Assembly (NCBI RefSeq): GCF_004208525.1
Contig: NZ_SGIT01000002.1
Location: forward strand, 248,001-312,000
DNA from: Sphingobacterium corticibacterium
Lineage (GTDB): Bacteria > Bacteroidota > Bacteroidia > Sphingobacteriales > Sphingobacteriaceae
Direction: 5' to 3'
DNA: 64,000 bases
Part shown: one piece after another, positions 26,967 to 35,112 of the stretch
Layout of the letters: each line of letters begins with the position of its first letter
How positions within the stretch are numbered: the first letter of the stretch is position 1
Program-made: the position numbers and the translations under genes
Notes under the pieces: generated by a model
The model's database searches: none
Told to the model about the DNA's origin: nothing
The model's input: only the letters and a program-made list of their open reading frames with translations

Positions 26967-28274
26967 CTATTTATTTTCCAATAAGTAATTTTTGAAAAGC
27001 GCGTAGTCAGCAGACAATTCCGTTACTAATTTCGGCTTCCCAGCTAATTCCTCTGCTCCCTTTGGCAATTCGATTTTTGCAAATACTTCTTCGGAAATGG
27101 CATCTGGAAATTTACATGGATGGGCGGTTGACAAAAATACCGAAGCATATGTTCCCGGCTTATCCTGACGATATTGATTCGATGCGAGATAAGCAATAGC
27201 AGTATGCGGACAAGCGATATATTGATATTTCTGATAGAGTTCCTCCATAGCGTTTACCGTCTGCTCATCATCATACGTGTAAGAAGAAATCATGCTACGG
27301 AGTTCTTCTAGGCTGTTGGGGAACATATCTTGAATGCGCACCCAATTGCTCGGATTGCCCACATCCATAGCGTTTGCTAAAGTCTGCACAGATGGTTTCG
27401 GATCATAGCTGCCGGATTGCAAAAAACGCGGCACGGTGTCATTAACATTGGTTCCCGCAACAAAATGCTTCACAGGTAGTCCCATTTTATAAGCTAATAA
27501 GCCCGCACCGATATTGCCAAAATTGCCACTAGGCACGGTAAATACCACTTCTGAAATGCCTTGCGACTTCAATTGGGCATAAGCCCAAAAATAATAGAAT
27601 GTTTGAGGTATCAATCGAGCGATATTAATAGAGTTAGCAGAGGTTAACCGTAATACTTTATTAAGATCGGTATCATTAAATGCAGTTTTTACGAGTGCCT
27701 GACAATCGTCAAACGTACCATCAACTTCTAATGCCCGTATATTTTTCCCATTCGTTGTCAATTGTTCTTCCTGCACTTTGGAAACTTTTCCTTTCGGATA
27801 AAGTATAGTTACACGTGTACCTTCGACGCCCAAAAAACCAGATGCTACTGCTCCACCCGTATCTCCCGAAGTAGCGACCAAAACATCTAACAATTGATCA
27901 CCCTGCTTCGAAAAATAACCCATTACACGACTCATAAATCGTGCACCAAAATCCTTGAATGCATAAGATGGTCCGTGAAACAATTCCAGTACACCCGTTT
28001 CAGCATCCAAAAACCGAACAGGTGCATCAAAATTAATCGCGTCGGCAATAATAGCCTTCAAATCAGCATTCGGAATATCATCACCAATTAAAGCATTCGC
28101 CACTTCAAAAGCTATCTCCTGCAAAGAATACTGTTGAATCCGGCCAATAAAGGCGGAATCTAACGATGGAATGATTTCGGGCATATATAAGCCTTTATCT
28201 GACGGTAAGGAATTGAAAACGGCTTCTTGAAAGGAAACCCGAAGATCTTTATTATTTGTACTATATAATTTCAT
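26967..28274 (-). CDS. thrC: Threonine synthase
   Basis: 435 residues. The PLP lysine is in FHGPSYAFKDFGARF; the phosphate loop is VATSGDTGGAVASGF, and VTVPSGNFGN-type residues follow (FTVPSGNFGNI). It converts O-phosphohomoserine to threonine in the cytoplasm. Full length for the short bacterial form. Third gene of the thr operon; 25 bp after thrB. Confidence 0.97.
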   Translation of the reverse strand: MKLYSTNNKDLRVSFQEAVFNSLPSDKGLYMPEIIPSLDSAFIGRIQQYSLQEIAFEVANALIGDDIPNADLKAIIADAINFDAPVRFLDAETGVLELFHGPSYAFKDFGARFMSRVMGYFSKQGDQLLDVLVATSGDTGGAVASGFLGVEGTRVTILYPKGKVSKVQEEQLTTNGKNIRALEVDGTFDDCQALVKTAFNDTDLNKVLRLTSANSINIARLIPQTFYYFWAYAQLKSQGISEVVFTVPSGNFGNIGAGLLAYKMGLPVKHFVAGTNVNDTVPRFLQSGSYDPKPSVQTLANAMDVGNPSNWVRIQDMFPNSLEELRSMISSYTYDDEQTVNAMEELYQKYQYIACPHTAIAYLASNQYRQDKPGTYASVFLSTAHPCKFPDAISEEVFAKIELPKGAEELAGKPKLVTELSADYALFKNYLLENK

Positions 28275-28299
28275 CTATTTATTTTTTTCACTCTTCAAC

Positions 28300-29277
28300 T
28301 TATATTACTTTCGGCCCGTCAATATTTACAGGTGATACATATTTAAAACTGTCAATTTCACAATCCGTTAAATGCTGTTGGATGCGATTGGCCGCATTTT
28401 CCGCCGTTTCCTTTCCACGGGAAATCGCGACTACCGAAGGACCAGATCCCGAAATACCAAAACTAAGCGCACCTGCATCGAGTGCAATTTGCTTCATTGT
28501 GTAAAACTCTGGAATCAAAATGGCACGGGTAGGTTCGATAAGCACATCGTGCATACTGCGACTGATTAACCCGTAGTCGCTTTCATAAAGACCTGCGATT
28601 AATCCCGCAATATTGCCCCATTGTGTCACGGCATCTCGTAAAAAAACTTTTTCCTTTATAAGTTGTCGTGCATCACGCGTCGGCACATCGACCTTTGGAA
28701 ACACAATTCCGGCATATAGCTCTTCCGGAACAGGCAATTTGATCACATCCAAAGGGTGTTGTCCACGAATTAGTGTAATACCTCCCATCAAGGCCGGAGC
28801 TACATTATCAGCATGTCCATGACCGCAGGCAAGACGCTCTCCCTCCACACAGAAAGGCAGAAGCTCTTGTTTAGTCAACGGATTTCCCAAGAGGCTATTG
28901 ATAGCAAATAATCCCGCTACTGTACTGGCAGAGCTCGACCCTAAACCACTCCCAATAGGCATGTGCTTAATAAGCTCAATCTCCACACCAACTTCTTTTG
29001 AAACTCCTAGGTGCTCCAATAACATTTGAACACAAGCACTTACGGTATTTTTATCGGCATCTAGCGGCAGCCTACCGTCATCTCCAGCAATGGAGCGAAT
29101 GCGTACACCCGGGGTTGCTACACGATGCATAATAACTTCATCTCCCGGATAGTCTACCGCAAACCCTAATATGTCAAACCCACATATCATATTCGCTACG
29201 GTGGCCGGTGCAAACACCCGTACAACCTCCACAATGCTGTCGAAATCTATTTTTTTAACTGTTTTATTCTGATTCAT
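28300..29277 (-). CDS. thrB: Homoserine kinase
   Basis: 325 residues, GHMP kinase family. The ATP-binding loop is MPIGSGLGSSSASTVAG (about residues 105-121), and the C-terminal motif is GISGSGPSVVAIS. N-terminal FAPATVANMICGFDILGFA is typical of ThrB. It phosphorylates homoserine with ATP. 15 bp after the thrA stop. Confidence 0.97.
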   Translation of the reverse strand: MNQNKTVKKIDFDSIVEVVRVFAPATVANMICGFDILGFAVDYPGDEVIMHRVATPGVRIRSIAGDDGRLPLDADKNTVSACVQMLLEHLGVSKEVGVEIELIKHMPIGSGLGSSSASTVAGLFAINSLLGNPLTKQELLPFCVEGERLACGHGHADNVAPALMGGITLIRGQHPLDVIKLPVPEELYAGIVFPKVDVPTRDARQLIKEKVFLRDAVTQWGNIAGLIAGLYESDYGLISRSMHDVLIEPTRAILIPEFYTMKQIALDAGALSFGISGSGPSVVAISRGKETAENAANRIQQHLTDCEIDSFKYVSPVNIDGPKVI

Positions 29278-29292
29278 AGTGTCATTAACTAA

Positions 29293-31740
29293 TTATGCTC
29301 CCACATTGACCAAATCAGCGAATACACCTGCAGCAGTCACTTCCGCTCCGGCGCCAGGACCTTTTACGACCAACGGACGTTCTTTATAACGCTCTGTGGT
29401 GAACGAGATAATATTGTCACTTCCTGACAAAGCATAAAAGGGATGATTTTCGTCTACCATCTCCAGTGCGATAGATACTTTACCATCTTCCAACTTACCA
29501 ATGTATCGGATTACTTTCTTTTGGCTTTCTGCTTCTTCTTTTAATCCATTGAAATACTGATCGGCTTTCAACAATTCTGCATAGAAATCATCGACAGATG
29601 TAGCTTCCAAACAAGCTGGAGGAAGAATAGCTCCTAAATTAACGTCAGAAGGTTCAATCACATGTCCTGCATCTCTCGCCAAAATCAGCATCTTCCGCAT
29701 GAAGTCGATACCTCCTAAATCATCCCGTGGATCAGGCTCCGTATACCCTAATTCTTGTGCCTTCTTCACGATTTCATAAAACGATACATCCCCCGTAAAA
29801 TTATTGAATATATAAGAAATCGTTCCGGAAAGAATAGCTTCTATACGTACAATGCGGTCTCCACTCAACATCAAGTCTTTCAACACCCGAACAATAGGCA
29901 AGCCCGCTCCTACATTTGTTTCATAGAAAAAGTCCACCCCATATTTACGAGCAGTATCATGGAGTGATTTGTATTGCTTATAGTCGCCAGAATTAGCTAT
30001 TTTGTTGCAGGTAACAACCGAAATATTCGATTTGAATACATCTAAATAATAAGTAGATGGAAGTGGACTAGCTGTATTATCGATAAAAACACAGTTCGGT
30101 AAATTCATGGCTTTCATGCGTTCCACAAAACCAGACAAATCTGCAACTTCTCCCTCATCTTCCAATATTGTACGCCAATCTGACAAATCTATACCTTCTG
30201 GATTAAATAACATTTTTCTAGAATTGGAAATACCGGCAATTTTAATTTCCAGGTCGTTATTCTCTACCAAAAAGTCATATTGTTCATGGATCTGTTTAAA
30301 TAATGTAGCACCGATATTACCCGTACCCACATTAAATACGTACAGGGTCTTCTTTAGCTCCGCGAAGAATGCATCATGCACGGTATTCAACGCTTTCGCC
30401 ATGTTTTCTTTCTCAATAATAACGGATATATTGAGTTCCGAAGAACCTTGTGCAATAGCACGTACGTTGATACCATTTCTGCCCAATGCATGGAATAATC
30501 GACCGGACATACCCGGTGTACGTTTCATATTCTCCCCCACGATGGCCAATACCGAAAGATCATTTTCTACAGTAGGTAAAACCAGTTTATTCGCTTCTAA
30601 TTCCAGCTCGAATTCCGCTTTAATAAGCTGCACAGCTTTCGCTGCATCACTTGGATGAACAGCAAAAGTGATACTATGTTCAGAAGACGATTGCGTGATT
30701 AGCACGACATTGATCTGCTCTCTCGCTAACAAGGTAAAAAGACGACCACTGAATCCTGATTTGCCAATCATACCACTTCCCGAGACATTGATAACAGAAA
30801 TATCGGCAATAGATGAAATTCCTTTAATCGGATAAGCGGATTTCCCGCTTTCAAACTGAATAACCGTACCTGGAAACTCTGGTTCAAAAGTGTTTCTGAT
30901 CACAATCGGAATTTTTTTCAAAAAAGCCGGAATCATCGTCGGCGGATAAATTACCTTCGCTCCAAAATAAGAAAGCTCCATGGCTTCGTTGTACGACAGG
31001 GTTGGCTGCGAAAACGCTTTCTTTACAATACGCGGATCTGCTGTTAGCATTCCGTTGACGTCCGTCCAAATCTCGATAGCAGAAGCCTGCAATACCGATC
31101 CAAAAACTGCAGCCGTATAATCGGATCCTCCTCTTCCCAATGTAGTGATGCGGCCATTCTCGTTAGAACCAATAAAACCAGTAACGAATAACAGCTTGTC
31201 TGAATGGGTATGTGCAAGCGACTGAATGAGTTGATTTGTCACCTCCTCGTTAATATGCGCATGCCCAAAATTGGAATCCGTCTTTATATAATGAGAAGCG
31301 TCAACATACATGGCTTGCTCTACATATTGTTCCATGATTTTGGAGATCATATAGTTCGACAATCGCTCTCCAAAAGATACGATCAGATCTTTACTTTGTA
31401 AGCTTAGTTCCCGAAGTGCACTAATACCTTGCAAAATATCCTCTAGTTCATTGAGCATCAGCTTCAATTTAGTAAAAACCGGATTTTGATATTTTACCGC
31501 AATGAGTTTCTTCACCACCTCGAAATGACGCTCTTCCAATAATTTCAAATCTTCGTCAAAAGGGATACGCTCTGCCGCATTTTCTGCCATTTTCGTCAGT
31601 AAGTTCGTTACGCCAGCCATTGCCGACAACACGACCAAAGGTTTTTGTCCTTCATCGTAAGCGCTTTTGACAATACCTAATACCGCCTTTACACTCTCTA
31701 CGCTGCCAACTGATGTCCCTCCAAACTTTAATACTTTCAT
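29293..31740 (-). CDS. thrA: Bifunctional aspartate kinase / homoserine dehydrogenase I
   Basis: 815 residues. Aspartokinase domain about 1-290 (MKVLKFGGTSVGS; GRGGSDYTAAVFGS), two ACT regulatory domains about 305-460 (VINVSGSGMIGKSGFSGRLF; VLAIVGENMKRTPGMSGRLF), homoserine dehydrogenase about 465-815 (FNVGTGNIGATLFKQI; TNVGAGLPIVRVLKDL). It catalyses the first and third steps from aspartate to threonine and is probably feedback inhibited through the ACT domains. First structural gene behind the leader attenuator. Confidence 0.97.
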   Translation of the reverse strand: MKVLKFGGTSVGSVESVKAVLGIVKSAYDEGQKPLVVLSAMAGVTNLLTKMAENAAERIPFDEDLKLLEERHFEVVKKLIAVKYQNPVFTKLKLMLNELEDILQGISALRELSLQSKDLIVSFGERLSNYMISKIMEQYVEQAMYVDASHYIKTDSNFGHAHINEEVTNQLIQSLAHTHSDKLLFVTGFIGSNENGRITTLGRGGSDYTAAVFGSVLQASAIEIWTDVNGMLTADPRIVKKAFSQPTLSYNEAMELSYFGAKVIYPPTMIPAFLKKIPIVIRNTFEPEFPGTVIQFESGKSAYPIKGISSIADISVINVSGSGMIGKSGFSGRLFTLLAREQINVVLITQSSSEHSITFAVHPSDAAKAVQLIKAEFELELEANKLVLPTVENDLSVLAIVGENMKRTPGMSGRLFHALGRNGINVRAIAQGSSELNISVIIEKENMAKALNTVHDAFFAELKKTLYVFNVGTGNIGATLFKQIHEQYDFLVENNDLEIKIAGISNSRKMLFNPEGIDLSDWRTILEDEGEVADLSGFVERMKAMNLPNCVFIDNTASPLPSTYYLDVFKSNISVVTCNKIANSGDYKQYKSLHDTARKYGVDFFYETNVGAGLPIVRVLKDLMLSGDRIVRIEAILSGTISYIFNNFTGDVSFYEIVKKAQELGYTEPDPRDDLGGIDFMRKMLILARDAGHVIEPSDVNLGAILPPACLEATSVDDFYAELLKADQYFNGLKEEAESQKKVIRYIGKLEDGKVSIALEMVDENHPFYALSGSDNIISFTTERYKERPLVVKGPGAGAEVTAAGVFADLVNVGA

Positions 31741-31782
31741 TTCAGTTTATTTATTAATTTAAAATAATGTATACTATTAACT

Positions 31783-31811
31783 AAAAAAGCCTTCCCATTT
31801 GGAGGAAGGCT
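31783..31811 (-). terminator. Attenuator terminator of the thr operon
   Basis: On the minus strand AGCCTTCC (31811-31804) pairs with GGAAGGCT (31795-31788), loop of 8, followed by six T (31788-31783). It lies 34 nt after the leader peptide stop and 42 nt before thrA, so reading through it is required for operon expression. Its 5' arm can instead pair with the leader peptide's end. Confidence 0.92.
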
Positions 31812-31845
31812 CTATATGTTATGTACACTTTCTTATACAATAGAA

Positions 31846-31914
31846 TTACTTCCTCCGATGAATAGCGCCGGTGGTAATAATAATCGTTGTTATAATAAGG
31901 TGTAAACTTTCCAT
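31846..31914 (-). CDS. thrL: thr operon leader peptide
   Basis: 22 codons plus TAA. The peptide begins MESLHL, continues with nine consecutive Ile/Thr residues (IITTIIITT, positions 7-15) and ends TGAIHRRK-like (GAIHRRK). In total 6 Ile and 4 Thr of 22. It resembles the enterobacterial ThrL only in composition and in the ITTG segment. No clear Shine-Dalgarno sequence precedes the ATG, as is common in Bacteroidota. The function is in its translation; the peptide itself need not act. Confidence 0.88.
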   Translation of the reverse strand: MESLHLIITTIIITTGAIHRRK

Positions 31915-31960
31915 ATTTTTGAAAAACGGTATAAATATAGGAGTTTTAATTTGAATCCAT

Positions 31961-31992
31961 CAAATATTTTTTCATTTCCATTAAAATTTCAA
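31961..31992 (-). promoter_or_regulatory. Candidate promoter of the thr operon leader
   Basis: On the minus strand TTG (31992-31990), a 21-nt spacer and AATATTTG (31968-31961), one mismatch to TAnnTTTG. It would start the RNA about 40 nt before the leader ATG. The rest of the gap between thrA and 32215 is A/T-rich and shows only this leader region and the divergent promoter at 32112-32142. Confidence 0.4.
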
Positions 31993-32111
31993 TAATGAAT
32001 CTTTCGAAAAAGTAGTTCTTTTACTACACGCAAGAAAAAGAAGTTTGATTGAAAAACAATAAAAAATATGTTAAAATTCGTTAAAACACCTTAAAATAAT
32101 CACAAATATGC

Positions 32112-32142
32112 TTGGAAGCCTAGACATTATGTAGTAGATTTG
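32112..32142 (+). promoter_or_regulatory. Promoter of the NlpC/P60 gene at 32215
   Basis: TTG (32112-32114), a 20-nt spacer, then a perfect TAGATTTG (32135-32142). This predicts a 5' leader of about 65 nt before the ATG at 32215. Confidence 0.75.
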
Positions 32143-32214
32143 CTTCAGTTCTGTAGAAAATATAAGACAGAACAAAAAAAACGTATCATAAATCAAGTGA
32201 AATAGGCGAACATA

Positions 32215-32790
32215 ATGAATACAAAAAAACTGATAGCAGGTATGCTTTTCGTAGGCTTATGTGCGGTGTCTCAGGCACAAACAGCAAAATCAACTTCTTC
32301 CGATCCTGATAACCTAGCCAAAGAATACTTTTCACAGATAATGGGTGTTGCCTCTAATGCAATGGCCAATACGAAGCTATATCAATTCGTATATGAATGG
32401 TTAGGTACCCCCTATCGTTTGGGCGGAGATTCTAAGAAGGGAATTGATTGTTCTAAATTTTCACTTGCTGTATATGAAAATGTATTTAACACGACCATAG
32501 GCTACAATAGCCGCAATCAATATGCAAACGTAAAACCTATTCGTAAAAACGATCTGCAACCGGGCGATCTTGTATTTTTCAAGATCCGCAGCAGACAGAT
32601 TACGCATGTAGGCATCTATCTTGGAGATGACAAGTTTGCTCATGCTGCCTCTAGCAGAGGGGTCATGATCAGCAACCTTAACGAAGCCTATTGGAAACGA
32701 TATTATTATAACGGAGGCAGACCGTCGGAAATAAATGAAGCGATGTTAGCGGATGCCGGATCCGATGATGAAGATAAAAATTTACACTAA
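32215..32790 (+). CDS. NlpC/P60 family cysteine peptidase (C40)
   Basis: 191 residues with signal peptide (KLIAGMLFVGLCAVSQAQ). NlpC/P60 domain about 60-165 with catalytic Cys in KGIDCSKFSLAVY, His in ITHVGIYLG and the third polar position in FAHAASSRG. The acidic C-terminal tail (LADAGSDDEDKN) is outside the domain. A periplasmic peptidoglycan peptide hydrolase by family; the second such gene in the window (see 12572-13084). Single-gene unit with promoter and terminator on both sides. Confidence 0.9.
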   Translation: MNTKKLIAGMLFVGLCAVSQAQTAKSTSSDPDNLAKEYFSQIMGVASNAMANTKLYQFVYEWLGTPYRLGGDSKKGIDCSKFSLAVYENVFNTTIGYNSRNQYANVKPIRKNDLQPGDLVFFKIRSRQITHVGIYLGDDKFAHAASSRGVMISNLNEAYWKRYYYNGGRPSEINEAMLADAGSDDEDKNLH

Positions 32791-32811
32791 TTTTTCTTGA
32801 GACATGATTAG

Positions 32812-32847
32812 AAAAGGTTCGGATATATAGATATCCGAACCTTTTTT
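32812..32847 (+). terminator. Intrinsic terminator after the NlpC/P60 gene
   Basis: A 12-bp perfect stem, 32815-32826 (AGGTTCGGATAT) with 32831-32842, loop ATAG, flanked by AAA and followed by six T (32842-32847). Confidence 0.94.
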
Positions 32848-32880
32848 GTATTTTTATAGGCAGTAATCAACGTATATACT

Positions 32881-33396
32881 ATGTCTAATAAACGAACCCT
32901 TATTCTGGATAAAGAACAGATTCATCAAAAATCTATCCGCATCGCATACCAGATTCTTGAAGATAATTTCGAAGAAAAATCATTGGTATTGGTGGGCGTT
33001 GCAGACCGGGGTTACGTTTTTGCGAAGCGACTTCAACAGCTTTTACAAGAAATCGCTCCAGAAAAAACAACCGAACTCATCAAAGTTACTGTTTCGAAAA
33101 CGAAAAGAAACTTAGAAGCTACTACAGACGTACCGGTTGAGACAGCAAAAAACAAAGTAATTATATTGATTGATGATGTGCTTAATAGCGGCCGAACCTT
33201 AGCATATGGATTGGGTTTATTCCTCAATGTTCCCCTTAAGAAAATGCGGACAGCAGTATTAATTGATAGGTCTCATCACCAATTCCCCCTGTTCAGCGAT
33301 TATTATGGGCTTAAGCTCTCGACAATATTAAAGGAACATGTGGAGGTTGAACTGGAAGAATTCGACCAAACAGAAGATGCTGCTTGGTTGTCGTAA
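32881..33396 (+). CDS. Type I phosphoribosyltransferase-fold protein (PyrR-like)
   Basis: 171 residues. The PRPP-binding loop is VIILIDDVLNSGRTLAYGL (about residues 95-115), the hallmark of type I phosphoribosyltransferases. The N-terminal LVLVGVADRGYVFAKRL and the C-terminal hydrophobic pattern resemble PyrR/uracil-type enzymes. It may bind or transfer PRPP to a base; the substrate is not identifiable, and no pyr gene or PyrR-type attenuator is nearby. Confidence 0.82.
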   Translation: MSNKRTLILDKEQIHQKSIRIAYQILEDNFEEKSLVLVGVADRGYVFAKRLQQLLQEIAPEKTTELIKVTVSKTKRNLEATTDVPVETAKNKVIILIDDVLNSGRTLAYGLGLFLNVPLKKMRTAVLIDRSHHQFPLFSDYYGLKLSTILKEHVEVELEEFDQTEDAAWLS

Positions 33397-33415
33397 AATA
33401 ATTTTACGATTTTTT
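33391..33415. terminator. Terminator overlapping two convergent stop codons
   Basis: TCGTAAAA (33391-33398) pairs with TTTTACGA (33402-33409), loop TAA, followed by six T (33410-33415). The stem contains the stop codon of the phosphoribosyltransferase gene, and the minus-strand mltD-like stop (33404-33406) lies in its 3' arm. Confidence 0.82.
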
Positions 33416-34702
33416 AATTCTTAGCTTCTGCCCTATTTTAAGCTGGGTACTACGCAAGTTGTTATCGGCTTTTATCTGAGAAACAGTAACGCCTTTAAAT
33501 CGAGCTGCTATATGGGACAATGTGTCTCCCTTTCTGACAGTATACGTCGTATATGTCGCCGAATGTTTGGCAGTAGTCCTCGAAGCTGTGATCGACCTTT
33601 CCCCTTTGCTAGATGGACGTTTGGTTATAGAAGAAGCATCATCATTACTAGCCAGCATGCTGGATGAAGCCTCCAACTGATTATTTAACGCAACATATAA
33701 CAAGCTATCATTCAAATGTTCAGTATCCGGCAGAACCAAACGCTTTGGACTTTCTGTACTGGCGTTTACAACTGAACGCTTATACGCAGGGTTGAATTTC
33801 TTAATCGTTTCCAGCGGTAAATCGACCGCTTGGGCAATTTGCTGCAAGTCGATCGGCTTTTCAACCATAACAGGCTTTGCTTCCCAAGCGAAGTCCGTAG
33901 GAGATACCAATATACCGTATTCATCTGCGTGCTCTAATGTGTATGTCATCGCGATGAATTTAGGAATATAATCTTGTGTTTCTTTCGGTAAATAAGGAGA
34001 AAGTTGCCAAAAATTCGGATTTTGTAATCCCGATCGTTGAATAGCACGTCGCACACATCCCCTTCCACAATTATAAGAAGCCAATGCCAATAGCCAATCG
34101 TTAAACTCATCGTAAGCATCCTTGAAATAGCGACTTGCTGCATAGCAGGCTGCGTAGGGATCTTTGCGTTCATCTACATAACTATCCATCGTCAAATCAT
34201 ATATTTTCGCCGTGGGGTACATAAATTGCCATAATCCCACTGCGCCAGAACGCGATACTAAATGCGGATCTAACGAAGATTCAATAACGGATATATATTT
34301 TATTTCATCAGGCAACTGGCTTTCGGAAAAAATCTTTTCATATATCGGAAAATAGTATTGTGCTAATCCTTGTAACTTACTCATATAAGGATTGTAATTG
34401 CGTGAGCTATATTTATCGATATAAGATTTTATTTTTTCGTTTAGAGCTAATGGAATAGTTTGTTGTATTTTACGCATACGATTAAAGACCAATGAGTCTT
34501 CAGCTGTATGTAATGGATCACAATAAGATAATGTTTTGAGCGAATCCAATCCAGAAATAATGATGTTTCGTTGGCTAGATACTGCTTCTATCAAATGCAA
34601 TGGAACAGGCTCCATATCGACATGGGCTATGTCTTGAGCGTGTAAAGAGAATTGTAATCCCAATACACAAAAAGGCATTAACCACAAACGGTTTTTAATC
34701 AT
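33404..34702 (-). CDS. Membrane-bound lytic murein transglycosylase D-like protein with LysM
   Basis: 432 residues with signal peptide (LWLMPFCVLGLQFSLHAQ). The lytic transglycosylase domain (about 105-250) has the catalytic Glu in YISVIESSLDPHLVSRSGAVGLWQF. One LysM peptidoglycan-binding repeat closes the protein (YTVRKGDTLSHIAARF...LKIGQKLRI, about 387-430). It cleaves the glycan strand with formation of 1,6-anhydro ends in the periplasm. No lipobox is seen, so it may be soluble. Downstream of tatA in the same direction but separated by a strong terminator. Confidence 0.92.
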   Translation of the reverse strand: MIKNRLWLMPFCVLGLQFSLHAQDIAHVDMEPVPLHLIEAVSSQRNIIISGLDSLKTLSYCDPLHTAEDSLVFNRMRKIQQTIPLALNEKIKSYIDKYSSRNYNPYMSKLQGLAQYYFPIYEKIFSESQLPDEIKYISVIESSLDPHLVSRSGAVGLWQFMYPTAKIYDLTMDSYVDERKDPYAACYAASRYFKDAYDEFNDWLLALASYNCGRGCVRRAIQRSGLQNPNFWQLSPYLPKETQDYIPKFIAMTYTLEHADEYGILVSPTDFAWEAKPVMVEKPIDLQQIAQAVDLPLETIKKFNPAYKRSVVNASTESPKRLVLPDTEHLNDSLLYVALNNQLEASSSMLASNDDASSITKRPSSKGERSITASRTTAKHSATYTTYTVRKGDTLSHIAARFKGVTVSQIKADNNLRSTQLKIGQKLRIKKS

Positions 34703-34771
34703 ACGGTATTCTCGGTGTTTTTATGTAAACGTAAATTTTCCCCAAGTAGTATATTCACGTCAAAAAACTAA

Positions 34772-34806
34772 AAGAGTTTCGTAGAGGATTACTCTGCGAA
34801 ACTCTT
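34772..34806 (-). terminator. Intrinsic terminator after tatA
   Basis: A 15-bp stem, 34772-34786 with 34792-34806 (outer arm AAGAGTTTCG, one G-U pair, inner AGAG/CTCT), loop GATTA. On the minus strand it is followed by CTTTTAGTTTTTT. It separates tatA from the mltD-like gene. Confidence 0.9.
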
Positions 34807-34829
34807 ATTTCTTCCTTTTACCCTCTAAT

Positions 34830-35036
34830 TTAGTTCTGGGGGTTATTGTTATTATTTGTGTTGTTGTTTTGGTTTTCACTAGGCTCTTCTCGTTGACCGT
34901 CCTTAAACTCCTTCACGCCACGACCTAGCCCACGCATTAATTCTGGAATTTTTTTGCCACCAAAAAGTAACAAAACCAAAACCACTATGATAATAATCTC
35001 TTGCGTCCCGATAAATAATAATCCCGATGTATACAT
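34830..35036 (-). CDS. tatA: Sec-independent translocase subunit TatA
   Basis: 68 residues: an N-terminal transmembrane helix ([25 protein letters not shown]) followed by the amphipathic helix ([14 protein letters not shown]), the TatA/TatE pattern with the FGxxxxP motif. The C-terminal tail is asparagine-rich ([14 protein letters not shown]). It forms the pore with TatC; no tatC is in the window. A TATATTTG box lies at 35079-35086. Confidence 0.93.
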   Translation of the reverse strand: MYTSGLLFIGTQEIIIIVVLVLLLFGGKKIPELMRGLGRGVKEFKDGQREEPSENQNNNTNNNNNPQN

Positions 35037-35078
35037 AGTTTTAACATTCTTAGCGTTGCTTTCATTATCAACGCATTA

Positions 35079-35086
35079 CAAATATA
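35079..35086 (-). promoter_or_regulatory. -7 box (TATATTTG) upstream of tatA
   Basis: Perfect TAnnTTTG on the minus strand in the 76-bp gap between the EnvC-like gene and tatA. No TTTG at -33, so it is uncertain whether tatA has its own promoter. Confidence 0.4.
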
Positions 35087-35112
35087 TAATTAAAATCCTG
35101 AATTTCCTGTAA

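Larger units (their letters stand above)
31783..31914 (-). promoter_or_regulatory. Threonine operon leader (ribosome-mediated attenuator)
   Basis: Three parts are present in order: the leader peptide ORF rich in Ile/Thr codons, an antiterminator strand (GGAGGAAG, 31856-31849, inside codons 20-22) and an intrinsic terminator. GGAGGAAG is exactly complementary to CTTCCTCC (31808-31801), which includes five bases of the terminator's 5' arm, so the two folds exclude each other. A ribosome stalled for lack of charged Thr- or Ile-tRNA would leave GGAGGAAG free and allow read-through; one that reaches the stop codon would cover it and let the terminator form. Confidence 0.88.
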
